11,797 bases of DNA from Bacteroidales bacterium (GCA_004557035.1 SFFB01000047.1:1-11797); one strand, 5' to 3'; positions 1 through 6,670 are shown, counted from the stretch's first letter. Made by a program: numbers and translations. Notes: generated by a model not told the origin, from the letters alone.

Positions 1-223
1 GGTGACACATAGTGGCACCGGCACCCTGGGTAAAGTTGTGCGATAATGTTCGCCCTGTAAGGGCAAAAGCCTTATTTATATATTCAAAATCAAATCATTA
101 TAAATCTTTTGCCCCTTCAGGGCGCATTGGGTTGGCTATGTTTACCCAGGGTGCCGGCGTCGCTTCGCGCCGCCTCTGCCCTGGGCTAGGGTCTCGTTGG
201 CCATTCAGGCCGTTGCTTGGCCG
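1..223. repeat. Palindromic intergenic repeat, copy A (left end cut by window)
   Basis: This is a non-coding element of nested inverted repeats. The arm at 18-34 (CCGGCACCCTGGGTAAA) pairs perfectly with 141-157. Inside it, 51-69 pairs with 106-124 at 17 of 19 positions. Each inner arm also contains a 13-nt mini-hairpin (GCCCTGTAAGGGC at 52-64, GCCCCTTCAGGGC at 111-123), and another lies at 199-211 (GGCCATTCAGGCC). A closely similar element lies at 4337-4603, and the two share an identical 35-nt block (36-70 and 4418-4452). The outer left arm seen in copy B is absent here, because the window starts inside the element or because this copy is truncated. I see no transposase. It could be a MITE-like element or a structured transcription-end element. 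That it is a repeat is certain within the window; its nature is inference. Confidence 0.8.
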
Positions 224-282
224 CTCATCTACGTCACATTCAAATCCTATCACATCCCGTTTGTTTATTGGCGGCCACGCAC

Positions 283-358
283 GGCCTGCAAGGTCGGCAC
301 AATGCGGGGGAAATGACATATTGATAACGAGACGCTTGATGTGCCGACCTTACAGGCC
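283..358. repeat. Inverted repeat with 19-nt arms
   Basis: The arm at 283-301 (GGCCTGCAAGGTCGGCACA) pairs with 340-358 at 18 of 19 positions, around a 38-nt spacer. Each arm starts or ends with a relative of the 13-nt mini-hairpin found in the neighbouring repeat (for example GACCTTACAGGCC at 346-358). The style and placement suggest it belongs to the same intergenic repeat family as 1-223. No gene is visible inside. Confidence 0.65.
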
Positions 359-379
359 GGATTATAGCATATATCGTAT

Positions 380-425
380 ACCCAGGCCTTCGACCTAGGC
401 TGATATGTTGCGCCCTTTCAGGGCT
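380..425. repeat. Degenerate repeat fragment with mini-hairpin
   Basis: The stretch contains a CCCAGG...CCTAGGC motif (381-400), which looks like a decayed form of the CCCAGG/CCTGGG blocks of the flanking element. It is followed by a perfect 13-nt mini-hairpin, GCCCTTTCAGGGC, at 412-424. It is probably the right-hand remnant of the repeat cluster filling positions 1-425. No protein-coding signal is seen here. Confidence 0.5.
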
Positions 426-428
426 TGC

Positions 429-472
429 TTGGCCGTTTTATCTCACCATTCACTATCTTTGCATAAGATAGG
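429..472 (+). promoter_or_regulatory. Upstream promoter copy with dyad over the -7 box
   Basis: A perfect Bacteroidetes -7 box, TATCTTTG, lies at 454-461, with a TTG at 429-431 as a possible -33 element 22 nt upstream. The box sits inside a perfect 7-bp inverted repeat, CTATCTT/AAGATAG, at 453-471, which could be an operator. Positions 442-472 match 526-556 at 28 of 31 bases, so this is a duplicate of the proximal promoter. Whether both copies are active is unknown. Confidence 0.55.
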
Positions 473-490
473 CTGCAGCTCGGCATAGCA

Positions 491-517
491 AACGTAAAAC
501 GCTTAGCGCTTTACGTT
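491..517. promoter_or_regulatory. 27-bp near-perfect palindrome, candidate operator
   Basis: AACGTAAA (491-498) pairs with TTTACGTT (510-517), and inside these CGC (500-502) pairs with GCG (506-508) around TTA. The only mismatch in the stem is A499 opposite C509. The palindrome lies between the two promoter copies, and its right end touches the -33 region of the proximal promoter (TTG at 516-518). There is no T-tract after it, so an operator is more likely than a terminator, though it could also form an RNA hairpin in a transcript from the upstream promoter. Confidence 0.5.
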
Positions 518-556
518 GCTCTGTGCTCACCTTGCACTATCTTTGCATAAGATTGG
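516..556 (+). promoter_or_regulatory. Proximal promoter of the MG2-like protein gene
   Basis: A perfect TATCTTTG (-7) lies at 538-545, with TTG at 516-518 and 19 nt between them, a good fit to the Bacteroidetes primary sigma-factor promoter. Transcription would start about 20-25 nt before the ATG at 575, giving a short leader. A 6-bp version of the CTATCTT/AAGATAG dyad surrounds the -7 box. Confidence 0.7.
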
Positions 557-574
557 ACTTCCTCGCAACCGTTT

Positions 575-2986
575 ATGAAAAAAACATACGTACTGATGGC
601 GCTCTGCTTCTTGCTCTCGCTCACACTGCACGGGCAAGACGACAATGCGCTCGGACGACTGAAACAATACGTGGGCAACGTGGCCACCTTCAACCGCCTG
701 TTTCCGCAAGAGAAGGTGTTTGTACACACCGACAACACGGGCTATTTCGTCGGTGAGACCATCTGGTTTGAGGCCTACGTGCTCCGAGCCGACCAAGCCG
801 CACCGACCGACATTAGTAGCGTGCTCTACGTGGAACTGGTAGACCCATTCGGCGAGGTGGCACAAACACACAAAATTAAAATTGAAAACGGACGAGGCGG
901 CGGACAAATCTCGCTGGACCGCCTCCGGGCCGACGGGTTTTATGAACTGAGAGCCTATACACGGTATATGACCAACTGGGACACCGAAGGGGTGTTTTCG
1001 CGCGTCATTCCCATCTTTGCACAACCTGAAAACGAGGGCGACTACGACAACCTGCACATCACGCAGGCCTTCGTCAACTCACGCGCTGAAGCGACACGCC
1101 AAGCCGACAGTGTGCGCTCACGCCGCTTGGTCAATTTGGACACGGAGGCAAAACCACAGGTGAGGTTTTATCCCGAAGGCGGCCATTTGGTCAAAGGATT
1201 GCCCACACGCGTGGCCTTTGAGGTGTTTTGTGAAGACTCTGTCATCACACATGCCGAGGGACGGCTGACGGGAACTGAGGGCCAACAGTTGGCCACAGTG
1301 GCCACACAACACGAAGGAAGAGGGGTGTTTGACTATGTGCCCGGCCCCCAAGCGGCACTGCTGGAACTCGACATCGCCGGACGCCACCACCGTTTCGCCT
1401 TGCCCGAGGCCGAAGACGAGGGGTGTGTGATGAATGTGGACACAAGCCGGCCGCAGGTGGTGGCCACACGGATGGCGACCGGTGGGGCTCTGCAAGGCGT
1501 GCTGATGGGTCTGACACGGATGCACAACGGCCGCGTCATCTATTTTGACACGCTGAGACTGTACAACGAATGGACGGAAATTGATTTCGACACCGACCAA
1601 CTGGAAGCAGGCATTCACCAACTCACCCTCTTCGACACTGAAGGACACGTGTGGGCCGAACGCCTGTTTTTTGTCCATCCCGACAGCCTCACAGCCACAA
1701 GCCCACTCACCATGGCCTTTGCCGACAAAACCATTGCGCCCTATAAAAACATGACGCTCCGGCTACACGGTGAACCCGGCAGCCAACTGTCGGTGGCCGT
1801 GACCGACGCCGACGCCACCACCAACGGCACACCAAGTTCGCTGGCAGCCTGGCTGCTGCTCACCAGCGACTTGAAAGGCTATGTGGCACGGCCCGACTAT
1901 TATCTCGAAAGCCAAGACGAGACTCATCGGCTTAACACCGACCTCTTGATGATGGTGCAGGGTTGGCGACGCTACGACTGGACAATGATGGCCGGCAAAG
2001 CACCATTTGAAAAGCGCCAACCCATCGAAGACCATCTCTATCTCGACGGACGCGTGTTGCCACGCCAACTCTGGGGCAACGGACTCTTTGCCTCAAAAAA
2101 GAAAAAGGCTCAGGCGGCCGACGTGGGACAACTTGAACTGAAAGCAACGCTCTATAACGACCGAGGCGAGGTGATGCGCGGAGAGTTTGAGACCGACAGC
2201 CTGGGGTATTATGCCTTCGAACTGCCCGACTGCCAAGGCGAATGGACTCTGATGCTTTCGACCAAAAGAGAAGACAAACTGCAAGACTATCGGGTCACCA
2301 TCAACCGGCGCTTTTCGCCCGATAGCAAAAACTACGCGCCGGGCGAAACCCTACTGACACAACCCGAAGGCCGACTACACACTTTCGACACCGTCACTAA
2401 AGACTATGAGGAGGCCTTGCAGGTGAACGATGGCAGCACACAACTGGGCACGGCCGTGGTGACAACCAAACGCAACCCGTTTAAGCTGAAAAGTCCACGA
2501 CGCGCCTGGGAGGTGTCAAGACAGACGGCCGACAAAAAGTCGCAATACCACTACGACATGGCGACTGAGGCCGACTATTATTTGGACCAAGGACTGCCGG
2601 TGCCAAGCCTCGAACAATGGTTGCTCGACAAAAAGGCCTTTGCCCACGAATACCAGATACGCAGACGGCCCATAGGCTGGGTGGTGGGCGAAGCACAATA
2701 TGCTGACTTCACACTGCCCTCGGCCGCCACGCTGCGGCTCGATGGCAACGGTGATTATGGCACCATAATCCACACCGAACCGGTGACGGCCGCCAATGAG
2801 CGCACAACACTGACAAGCGAGACGGCGGCTCAAGCAAACGGCGGACCGGACGGCGGACAAATGAAAGCCTATGGGGCCGATGAATATGGCGACAGCACGG
2901 GGCTCAACACGTCACTGGGCAATGAGATAGACCTGTACAGAGAGGTCTACGTCAGTCTGAACCACAACGAGACGCGCTACCGGTAA
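575..2986 (+). CDS. Exported MG2-like TonB-associated surface protein, frameshifted near its C-terminus
   Basis: The 803-residue product starts with a signal peptide (residues 1-20, basic MKK then a leucine-rich core, likely cut before QDDN). Residues about 40-155 match the macroglobulin MG2-like module of a Bacteroidetes family (FPQEKVFVHTDN, GYFVGETIWFEAYV, YELRAYTRYM). Residues about 195-280 look like a second macroglobulin-type beta domain (RFYPEGGHLVKGLPT). The motif MMVQGWRRYDW (about 458-468) is typical of the family, and about 518-590 resembles a carboxypeptidase-regulatory-like beta domain. Relatives are often annotated as plug- or carboxypeptidase-regulatory-like proteins and are presumed to act at the cell envelope; the exact role is unknown. 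The ATG follows a clear promoter. The frame stops at 2984-2986, but homologous C-terminal sequence continues in another frame to 3231, so the intact protein would be about 885 residues. It could be a pseudogene, a sequencing error or a slightly shortened functional protein. Confidence 0.85.
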   Translation: MKKTYVLMALCFLLSLTLHGQDDNALGRLKQYVGNVATFNRLFPQEKVFVHTDNTGYFVGETIWFEAYVLRADQAAPTDISSVLYVELVDPFGEVAQTHKIKIENGRGGGQISLDRLRADGFYELRAYTRYMTNWDTEGVFSRVIPIFAQPENEGDYDNLHITQAFVNSRAEATRQADSVRSRRLVNLDTEAKPQVRFYPEGGHLVKGLPTRVAFEVFCEDSVITHAEGRLTGTEGQQLATVATQHEGRGVFDYVPGPQAALLELDIAGRHHRFALPEAEDEGCVMNVDTSRPQVVATRMATGGALQGVLMGLTRMHNGRVIYFDTLRLYNEWTEIDFDTDQLEAGIHQLTLFDTEGHVWAERLFFVHPDSLTATSPLTMAFADKTIAPYKNMTLRLHGEPGSQLSVAVTDADATTNGTPSSLAAWLLLTSDLKGYVARPDYYLESQDETHRLNTDLLMMVQGWRRYDWTMMAGKAPFEKRQPIEDHLYLDGRVLPRQLWGNGLFASKKKKAQAADVGQLELKATLYNDRGEVMRGEFETDSLGYYAFELPDCQGEWTLMLSTKREDKLQDYRVTINRRFSPDSKNYAPGETLLTQPEGRLHTFDTVTKDYEEALQVNDGSTQLGTAVVTTKRNPFKLKSPRRAWEVSRQTADKKSQYHYDMATEADYYLDQGLPVPSLEQWLLDKKAFAHEYQIRRRPIGWVVGEAQYADFTLPSAATLRLDGNGDYGTIIHTEPVTAANERTTLTSETAAQANGGPDGGQMKAYGADEYGDSTGLNTSLGNEIDLYREVYVSLNHNETRYR

Positions 2987-3231
2987 AGGCCAAAGGCACG
3001 CGCACCACCAACTATCGGGCCTTTCAAAAACGACAGACGTATGAGAGTCCCAACTACCGGCAACAGGCCCGCGAACGCGACTTCCGCCGCACACTCTTTT
3101 GGGCCGGCGAAGTGACACTCGACGCCGACGGCCGAGCCGAACTGGAGTTCAGCAACAACTCTACCTGTCGGAGCCTGTATATCACTGCCGAAGGACTCAC
3201 CCCGGACGGCCGACCGGTGAGCGGCAGATAA
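2983..3231 (+). pseudogene. Detached C-terminal part of the MG2-like protein (-1 frame)
   Basis: Reading from GTA at 2983 to TAA at 3229-3231 gives 82 residues. These include NYRQQARERDFRRTLFWAGE and an ending like FSNNSTCRSLYITAEG. The pattern FRRTLFW...G.A...F.NNSTCR...ITAEG is the usual C-terminal strand set of this Bacteroidetes family, so this is the true end of the gene at 575. The shift is equivalent to loss of one base. Adding a single G at 2982-2983 (GG to GGG) would join RYR directly to VKAKGTR. No independent start codon or promoter is evident, so it is not a separate gene. Confidence 0.8.
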
Positions 3232-3294
3232 ACCCATTCGGCAAAAAGCCATAATCACCAAGACAAAAGCCACATTTGTCTATAAATATGCCAT

Positions 3295-3329
3295 TTTGCT
3301 GACCTTTTGTCGGAAAATTTGTATTTTTG
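3295..3329 (+). promoter_or_regulatory. Promoter of ddh
   Basis: A perfect TAnnTTTG box (TATTTTTG) lies at 3322-3329. A TTTG at 3295-3298 is 23 nt upstream, at the long end of the usual spacing; a nearer TTTG at 3306-3309 is too close. The leader to the ATG at 3374 would be about 35-40 nt. This separates ddh from the upstream gene, so the two need not be cotranscribed. Confidence 0.6.
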
Positions 3330-3373
3330 CCACAAAATCAACAACTATCACTTTCAAATCCAAACACAACCGT

Positions 3374-4273
3374 ATGAAAAAGATTAGAGCAGCCATTGTG
3401 GGCTATGGCAACATAGGCCGCTATACGCTTCAAGCCCTTGAGGCCGCACCTGATTTTGAGGTGGCCGGCATCGTGCGCCGCGCAGGTGCTAAAGACGCTC
3501 CCGCCGAACTGGCCGACTACACCGTGACCGACGACATCCGCAATCTGCAAGACGTCGACGTGGCCATACTCAGCACGCCCACACGCAGCGTGGAGAAATA
3601 TGCCAAAGAAATATTGGCCCTCGGCATTAACACCGTGGACAGCTTTGACATCCACACAAAAATCGTAGACTTGCGCCGCAGTCTGAACGAAAGCGCCAAG
3701 GCCGGAGGGGCTGTGAGCATCATCTCGGCCGGCTGGGACCCGGGCAGCGACTCTATCGTGCGCACTATGCTCCAAGCCATCGCACCCAAAGGCATCACCT
3801 ACACCAACTTCGGCCCAGGCATGTCGATGGGACACACCGTAGCCGTGAAAGCCGTTGAAGGCGTGAAAGCCGCCCTGTCTATGACAATCCCCACCGGCAC
3901 CGGCATTCACCGCCGTATGGTCTATGTGGAAATCAAAGAGGGCTACGACTTCGACAAAGTGGCTGCTGCCATCAAGGCCGATGCCTATTTTGTGAACGAC
4001 GAGACCCACGTCATCGAGGTGCCTTGTGTGGACGACGTCATCGACATGGGACACGGCGTGAACCTGACACGCAAGGGCGTGAGCGGCAAAACGCAAAACC
4101 AGCTCTTCGAATTCAATATGCGCATCAACAATCCCGCCCTGACGGGTCAGGTGTTGGTCTGCGTAGCTCGCGCCTCAATGCGTCAGCAACCGGGCTGCTA
4201 CACGATGATTGAAATCCCCGTCATCGACCTGTTGCCCGGCGACCGCGAGGACCTCATCAAACATCTCGTGTAA
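3374..4273 (+). CDS. ddh: meso-Diaminopimelate D-dehydrogenase
   Basis: The 299-residue product catalyses the reversible NADP-dependent conversion of L-tetrahydrodipicolinate plus ammonia to meso-2,6-diaminopimelate, the one-step route to the lysine and peptidoglycan precursor in the cytoplasm. The N-terminus carries the Rossmann dinucleotide motif GYGNIG (residues 10-15). Family-typical substrate-domain sequences follow: SAGWDPGSDS (about 118-127), FGPGMSMGHT and GTGIHRRMVYVE (H179). The length agrees with Bacteroidales enzymes (about 300 residues). The frame is open upstream to 3296, but I chose the ATG at 3374 because MKKIRAAIVGYGNIGR is the usual N-terminus and a promoter box at 3322-3329 lies inside the upstream extension. 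The gene appears monocistronic: upstream is the frameshifted surface-protein gene and downstream a palindromic repeat. No truncation or unusual residue is seen. Confidence 0.96.
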   Translation: MKKIRAAIVGYGNIGRYTLQALEAAPDFEVAGIVRRAGAKDAPAELADYTVTDDIRNLQDVDVAILSTPTRSVEKYAKEILALGINTVDSFDIHTKIVDLRRSLNESAKAGGAVSIISAGWDPGSDSIVRTMLQAIAPKGITYTNFGPGMSMGHTVAVKAVEGVKAALSMTIPTGTGIHRRMVYVEIKEGYDFDKVAAAIKADAYFVNDETHVIEVPCVDDVIDMGHGVNLTRKGVSGKTQNQLFEFNMRINNPALTGQVLVCVARASMRQQPGCYTMIEIPVIDLLPGDREDLIKHLV

Positions 4274-4336
4274 AGACAGTGCCTGCGGCCTGTTGTCGTA
4301 GAGTGTTCGAAATTGCTTTTTAACGCAATTATTGAA
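4274..4336 (+). other. ddh 3' flank with weak hairpin
   Basis: AATTGC (4311-4316) can pair with GCAATT (4325-4330) across an 8-nt loop. There is no T-tract after it, so it is at best a poor terminator. The structured repeat that starts at 4337 may do the terminating instead. Confidence 0.3.
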
Positions 4337-4603
4337 CGGCCAAGCAACGGGCTGAAAGCCCAAAAGATGTTAGCCCAGGGCAAAGCCGAGCGAAGCGAGG
4401 CGACACCCTGGGTTATATTGTGCGATAATGTTCGCCCTGTAAGGGCAAAAGCTTCATGATGCAATCAAGATTAATCCATTATGAGTCTTTTGCCCCTACA
4501 GGGCGCATTGTATGGTCCACGTTTACCCAGGATGCCGGCGTCGCTTCGCGCCGCCTCTGCCCTGGGCTATGGTCTCGTTGGCCTTTCAGGCCGTGCTTTA
4601 CCG
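4337..4603. repeat. Palindromic intergenic repeat, copy B (complete)
   Basis: This element of about 267 bp is roughly palindromic end to end. The outer left part (CGGCCAAGC, the mini-hairpin GGGCTGAAAGCCC at 4349-4361, then TAGCCCAGGGC) is mirrored on the right by TGCCCTGGGCTA, the mini-hairpin GGCCTTTCAGGCC at 4580-4592 and TTTACCG. CACCCTGGGT pairs imperfectly with ACCCAGGATG near 4529, and the inner pair of mini-hairpins sits at 4434-4446 and 4492-4504. It matches copy A in order and sequence. It lies between the convergent ddh and ompA-family genes, a position that suits a bidirectional transcription barrier or a harmless landing site for a non-autonomous element. No transposase is nearby and I could not define target-site duplications. 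Confidence 0.8.
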
Positions 4604-4626
4604 TTCAAACGCCCCAATACAAAATG

Positions 4627-4660
4627 AAGAAAGGCGAAGCCTAACGGCCTCGCCTTTCTT
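4627..4660 (-). terminator. Hairpin terminator of the ompA-family gene
   Basis: AAGAAAGGCGA (4627-4637) pairs with TCGCCTTTCTT (4650-4660), and GCC (4639-4641) pairs with GGC (4646-4648) around a TAAC loop, with one A/C mismatch. The stem is nearly perfect and lies about 40 nt past the ompA-family stop codon. On the minus strand it ends in TTTCTT followed by a T-rich stretch. It may also stop + strand transcription from ddh. Confidence 0.75.
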
Positions 4661-4698
4661 ATCGTTTATAGGGTTGTAATCAAGTCTTGGAAGATTGA

Positions 4699-5850
4699 TT
4701 ATTTGCATTCGTCGAGTGTGCAGATGCTCACGCGGTTCCAGTCGGGCTCAGAGAACATATTGCCTACACCCTGACCTTCGGCAGTGATGCGGTCGGCAGC
4801 AATCTTGTACTTGTTGACGAGGATGTCGCGAACAGCCACGGCACGAGCATTGGCGATTTTGGCGTTGATCTCGGCGCTACCTTCGGGAGAAGCGTAACCC
4901 TTGATGATAACCTTGGCGTCTTTGTGGTTTTTGAGGTAGGTGGCGATGCGCTCTACGTTGGGGAGCTGAGAAGCGTCAACCACAGACTTACCCTGACGGA
5001 AGGTCACTACAGACTCCATGGTCTGCTTGGTGTCAACCACGCGCTCTACGACGGGCTTCTGGTTGCGGCAGTCGTTGAGAGCCTGCTGGAGGTCGCGGAT
5101 GGTCTGGTCTTTGGCTTTCAGGTCAGCGTCTTTGGCGTTGAGGTTGTTGCGGAGGTCGTTGATCTTAGCGTTGAGAGCGTCAATCTGGGCTTCATCGTAA
5201 GCCTTAACGGTGGTGAAGTGGTTCTTGCCGTTAGACGACTTGAAGTGGTAGGTGATACCGGCAGTGAGTTCGAGCACAGCGTTGTTGGCATTGTATTTCA
5301 CTTCGGGGTTCATCTTGCGACCACCCTCCATATCCCAAACCACGGCAGGACGAATGCCAATGGTCCAAGCCTTGGCAGAACCGAGGTTGAAGTTGAAGTT
5401 AAGACCGGCCTTGGTGGCGAAAGAGGTAGCGTCTTGACCAGCTACGGCATATTCAGCACCGCAACCGAAGAAGTGGTTCATACCGGCACCGGCGAGAGCC
5501 TCGATTTCGAAGAGGCGGGGCGTGCCTTTGTAACCGCAGAAGAGGTTAGAGAGGTTGGCCTTACCGATGAGCATAGCGGTCACGTTGTCAACAACAGTGT
5601 GGCTACCAGTGGTGTTGAAACCGGTACCAGCCTGTACGCCAACGCCGATGACGGGAGTGAGTTGCTTGGAGAGTTCGAGACCGGCAACGGCACGAGAGCG
5701 ATCGAGACCGAAGTCCTGGAGAGGAGTCACGGCACCGCCATAAACACCGAGTGACCAGTTGTCGAAGAATTTGTGGCTTTCAACAGCACGCTGAGCGCTC
5801 ACACTGAGCGTGGCGGCAACAGCCAAAACGAGAGTAAAAATCTTTTTCAT
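4699..5850 (-). CDS. OmpA-family outer membrane porin with C-terminal peptidoglycan-binding domain
   Basis: The 383-residue product has a signal peptide (residues 1-19, MKKIFTLVLAVAATLSVSA, cut before QRAVES). An N-terminal beta-barrel follows (about 30-210, alternating strands such as SLGVYGGAVTP and ITYHF), then a short heptad-rich coiled-coil linker (about 217-260, NAKDADLKAKDQTIRDLQQA) and an OmpA_C domain (about 275-383) with GYASPEGS at 318-325 and the conserved arginine R336 in NARA. It should sit in the outer membrane and hold it to peptidoglycan. In OmpA the diaminopimelate-binding pair is Asp and Arg; here the Asp position is S321, a GYASPEG form I associate with Bacteroidales paralogues. 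The ATG at 5850 was chosen because it gives the signal peptide and lies downstream of a perfect promoter. The open frame upstream to 6213 is spurious. Confidence 0.93.
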   Translation of the reverse strand: MKKIFTLVLAVAATLSVSAQRAVESHKFFDNWSLGVYGGAVTPLQDFGLDRSRAVAGLELSKQLTPVIGVGVQAGTGFNTTGSHTVVDNVTAMLIGKANLSNLFCGYKGTPRLFEIEALAGAGMNHFFGCGAEYAVAGQDATSFATKAGLNFNFNLGSAKAWTIGIRPAVVWDMEGGRKMNPEVKYNANNAVLELTAGITYHFKSSNGKNHFTTVKAYDEAQIDALNAKINDLRNNLNAKDADLKAKDQTIRDLQQALNDCRNQKPVVERVVDTKQTMESVVTFRQGKSVVDASQLPNVERIATYLKNHKDAKVIIKGYASPEGSAEINAKIANARAVAVRDILVNKYKIAADRITAEGQGVGNMFSEPDWNRVSICTLDECK

Positions 5851-5930
5851 AAAGATGTAATTGATTTGATTGTGATAAAAACGCTTGGGCTTGGATACAC
5901 CACAGGGGGGACGCCCTCGCTTTTGCGGTG

Positions 5931-5960
5931 CAAAGATACGAGGGAAACTGAAAAGCCAAA
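5931..5960 (-). promoter_or_regulatory. Promoter of the ompA-family gene
   Basis: On the minus strand the sequence reads TTTG (5957-5960), an 18-nt spacer and TATCTTTG (5931-5938), a near-ideal Bacteroidetes promoter. Transcription would start near 5924-5926 and give a leader of about 75 nt before the ATG at 5850. This fits a strongly expressed outer-membrane protein gene. Confidence 0.8.
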
Positions 5961-6162
5961 CTGGTTTTTTGAAAAGTTTTAACGATTTATCCAAAATTAC
6001 CTGTATTTTGCAATGTGCAGCAGTCAAAAAAAGGAATATGCGCACGGTCGTCGTGTCATATAGGCGGATAAGAGACAACGAAAAGACGACACGGCGTGAG
6101 GGTGAGAATGACAGATTTGTAGCTATTCGCAGTGGGCGCAACCAACAAAAGAGGGCACAGGC

Positions 6163-6193
6163 TTGGGCATACGGGCATAATGGCTTAAATTTG
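6163..6193 (+). promoter_or_regulatory. Promoter of the DUF3467 gene
   Basis: A perfect TAnnTTTG box (TAAATTTG) lies at 6186-6193, with TTG at 6163-6165 and 20 nt between them. The likely start site is near 6200, giving a leader of about 45 nt to the ATG at 6244. It also argues against an earlier start at 6202, which would leave essentially no leader. Confidence 0.65.
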
Positions 6194-6243
6194 TATCGGA
6201 CTTGAAACACCAAGACAATTATTCAATCAATATCATAACACCA

Positions 6244-6573
6244 ATGGACAATCAAAACAAAGACAATCAGCTCCAGATTGAGCTTTCGCCCGAGGTGGCA
6301 GAAGGCACCTATGCCAATCTGGCCATCATTACCCACTCAAGCGCTGAGTTTGTGGTAGACTTCATCCGTATGTTGCCGGGACTGCCCAAAGCCAATGTGA
6401 AGAGCCGCGTGGTGTTGGCACCCGAACATGCCAAACGCCTGCTCTTTGCCTTGCAAGACAACATCGTGAAATACGAAAAGGCTTTCGGCACCATCAACCT
6501 GCCGGGTATGCCTGCTGCCGACGGCGACGACCGCACGGCCACGCCTTTTGGCATCGCTGAAGGCAAAGCCTAA
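6244..6573 (+). CDS. DUF3467 family protein
   Basis: A 109-residue cytoplasmic protein with no signal peptide or membrane segment. The order ELSPEVAEGTYANLAIITHS, SAEFVVDF, LPGLPKANVKSRVVLAPEHA and KRLLFALQDNIVKYEKAFG is the DUF3467 pattern, and the domain takes up nearly the whole protein. Its molecular function is not established. In other Bacteroidetes I recall members next to rpoC, but no RNA polymerase gene is present here; it stands alone with its own promoter and terminator. I chose the ATG at 6244 (MDNQNKDNQ) over an upstream in-frame start at 6202, because the latter lies almost at the predicted transcription start and adds a low-similarity extension. A short disordered C-terminal tail follows the domain. 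Confidence 0.9.
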   Translation: MDNQNKDNQLQIELSPEVAEGTYANLAIITHSSAEFVVDFIRMLPGLPKANVKSRVVLAPEHAKRLLFALQDNIVKYEKAFGTINLPGMPAADGDDRTATPFGIAEGKA

Positions 6574-6599
6574 ACATTAAGATTACCCCCAACAATTTT

Positions 6600-6636
6600 G
6601 AGGAATGTCTCTCTTTCGGGACATTCCTCTTTTTTA
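6600..6636 (+). terminator. Rho-independent terminator of the DUF3467 gene
   Basis: GAGGAATGTC (6600-6609) pairs perfectly with GACATTCCTC (6620-6629) around a 10-nt loop, followed by six T. It lies 26 nt after the stop codon. This is a textbook intrinsic terminator. Confidence 0.9.
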
Positions 6637-6670
6637 TGGCGTGATATGCAGACACCTACCGGTGTAAAAG

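Larger units (their letters stand above)
5851..6243. other. Divergent intergenic region between ompA-family gene and DUF3467 gene
   Basis: This 393-bp stretch carries the ompA-family leader and promoter on the minus strand and the DUF3467 promoter on the plus strand. The middle (about 5965-6160) shows no convincing gene, hairpin or RNA. A TATTTTG at 6004-6010 is one base short of the promoter consensus. Open frames reading across it are short, of odd composition and overlap the promoters, so I do not call them. Confidence 0.6.

Noticed and set aside
12..398. Open frame of 128 codons on the plus strand across the repeat cluster
   Set aside because: It runs straight through nested inverted repeats that recur at 4337-4603 with indels breaking the frame, and the translation resembles no protein family. 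It is a by-product of the repeat.
1..425. Possible CRISPR array
   Set aside because: The repeated units are palindromic, occur in both orientations, are irregularly spaced and lack uniform spacers. No cas gene is present.
2960..2990. Programmed -1 ribosomal frameshift in the MG2-like gene
   Set aside because: There is no XXXYYYZ slippery heptamer before the stop at 2984 and no evident downstream pseudoknot. A one-base deletion or sequencing error is simpler.
3338..4096. 252-codon minus-strand frame over ddh
   Set aside because: It is histidine- and valine-rich and antisense to a confidently identified enzyme, with no start signals.
4456..4644. Short plus-strand frame within repeat copy B whose translation resembles that of copy A
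   Set aside because: The similarity is explained by the DNA repeat itself. The frame has no promoter and runs into the terminator hairpin.
4924..5754. 276-codon plus-strand frame opposite the ompA-family gene
   Set aside because: The opposite strand has a clear signal peptide, OmpA_C motif, promoter and terminator. The plus-strand translation is repetitive in Val/Gly/Glu and matches nothing.
5773..6205. Small plus-strand frames in the divergent intergenic region
   Set aside because: They overlap the ompA-family leader and promoter and the DUF3467 promoter, and show no family resemblance.
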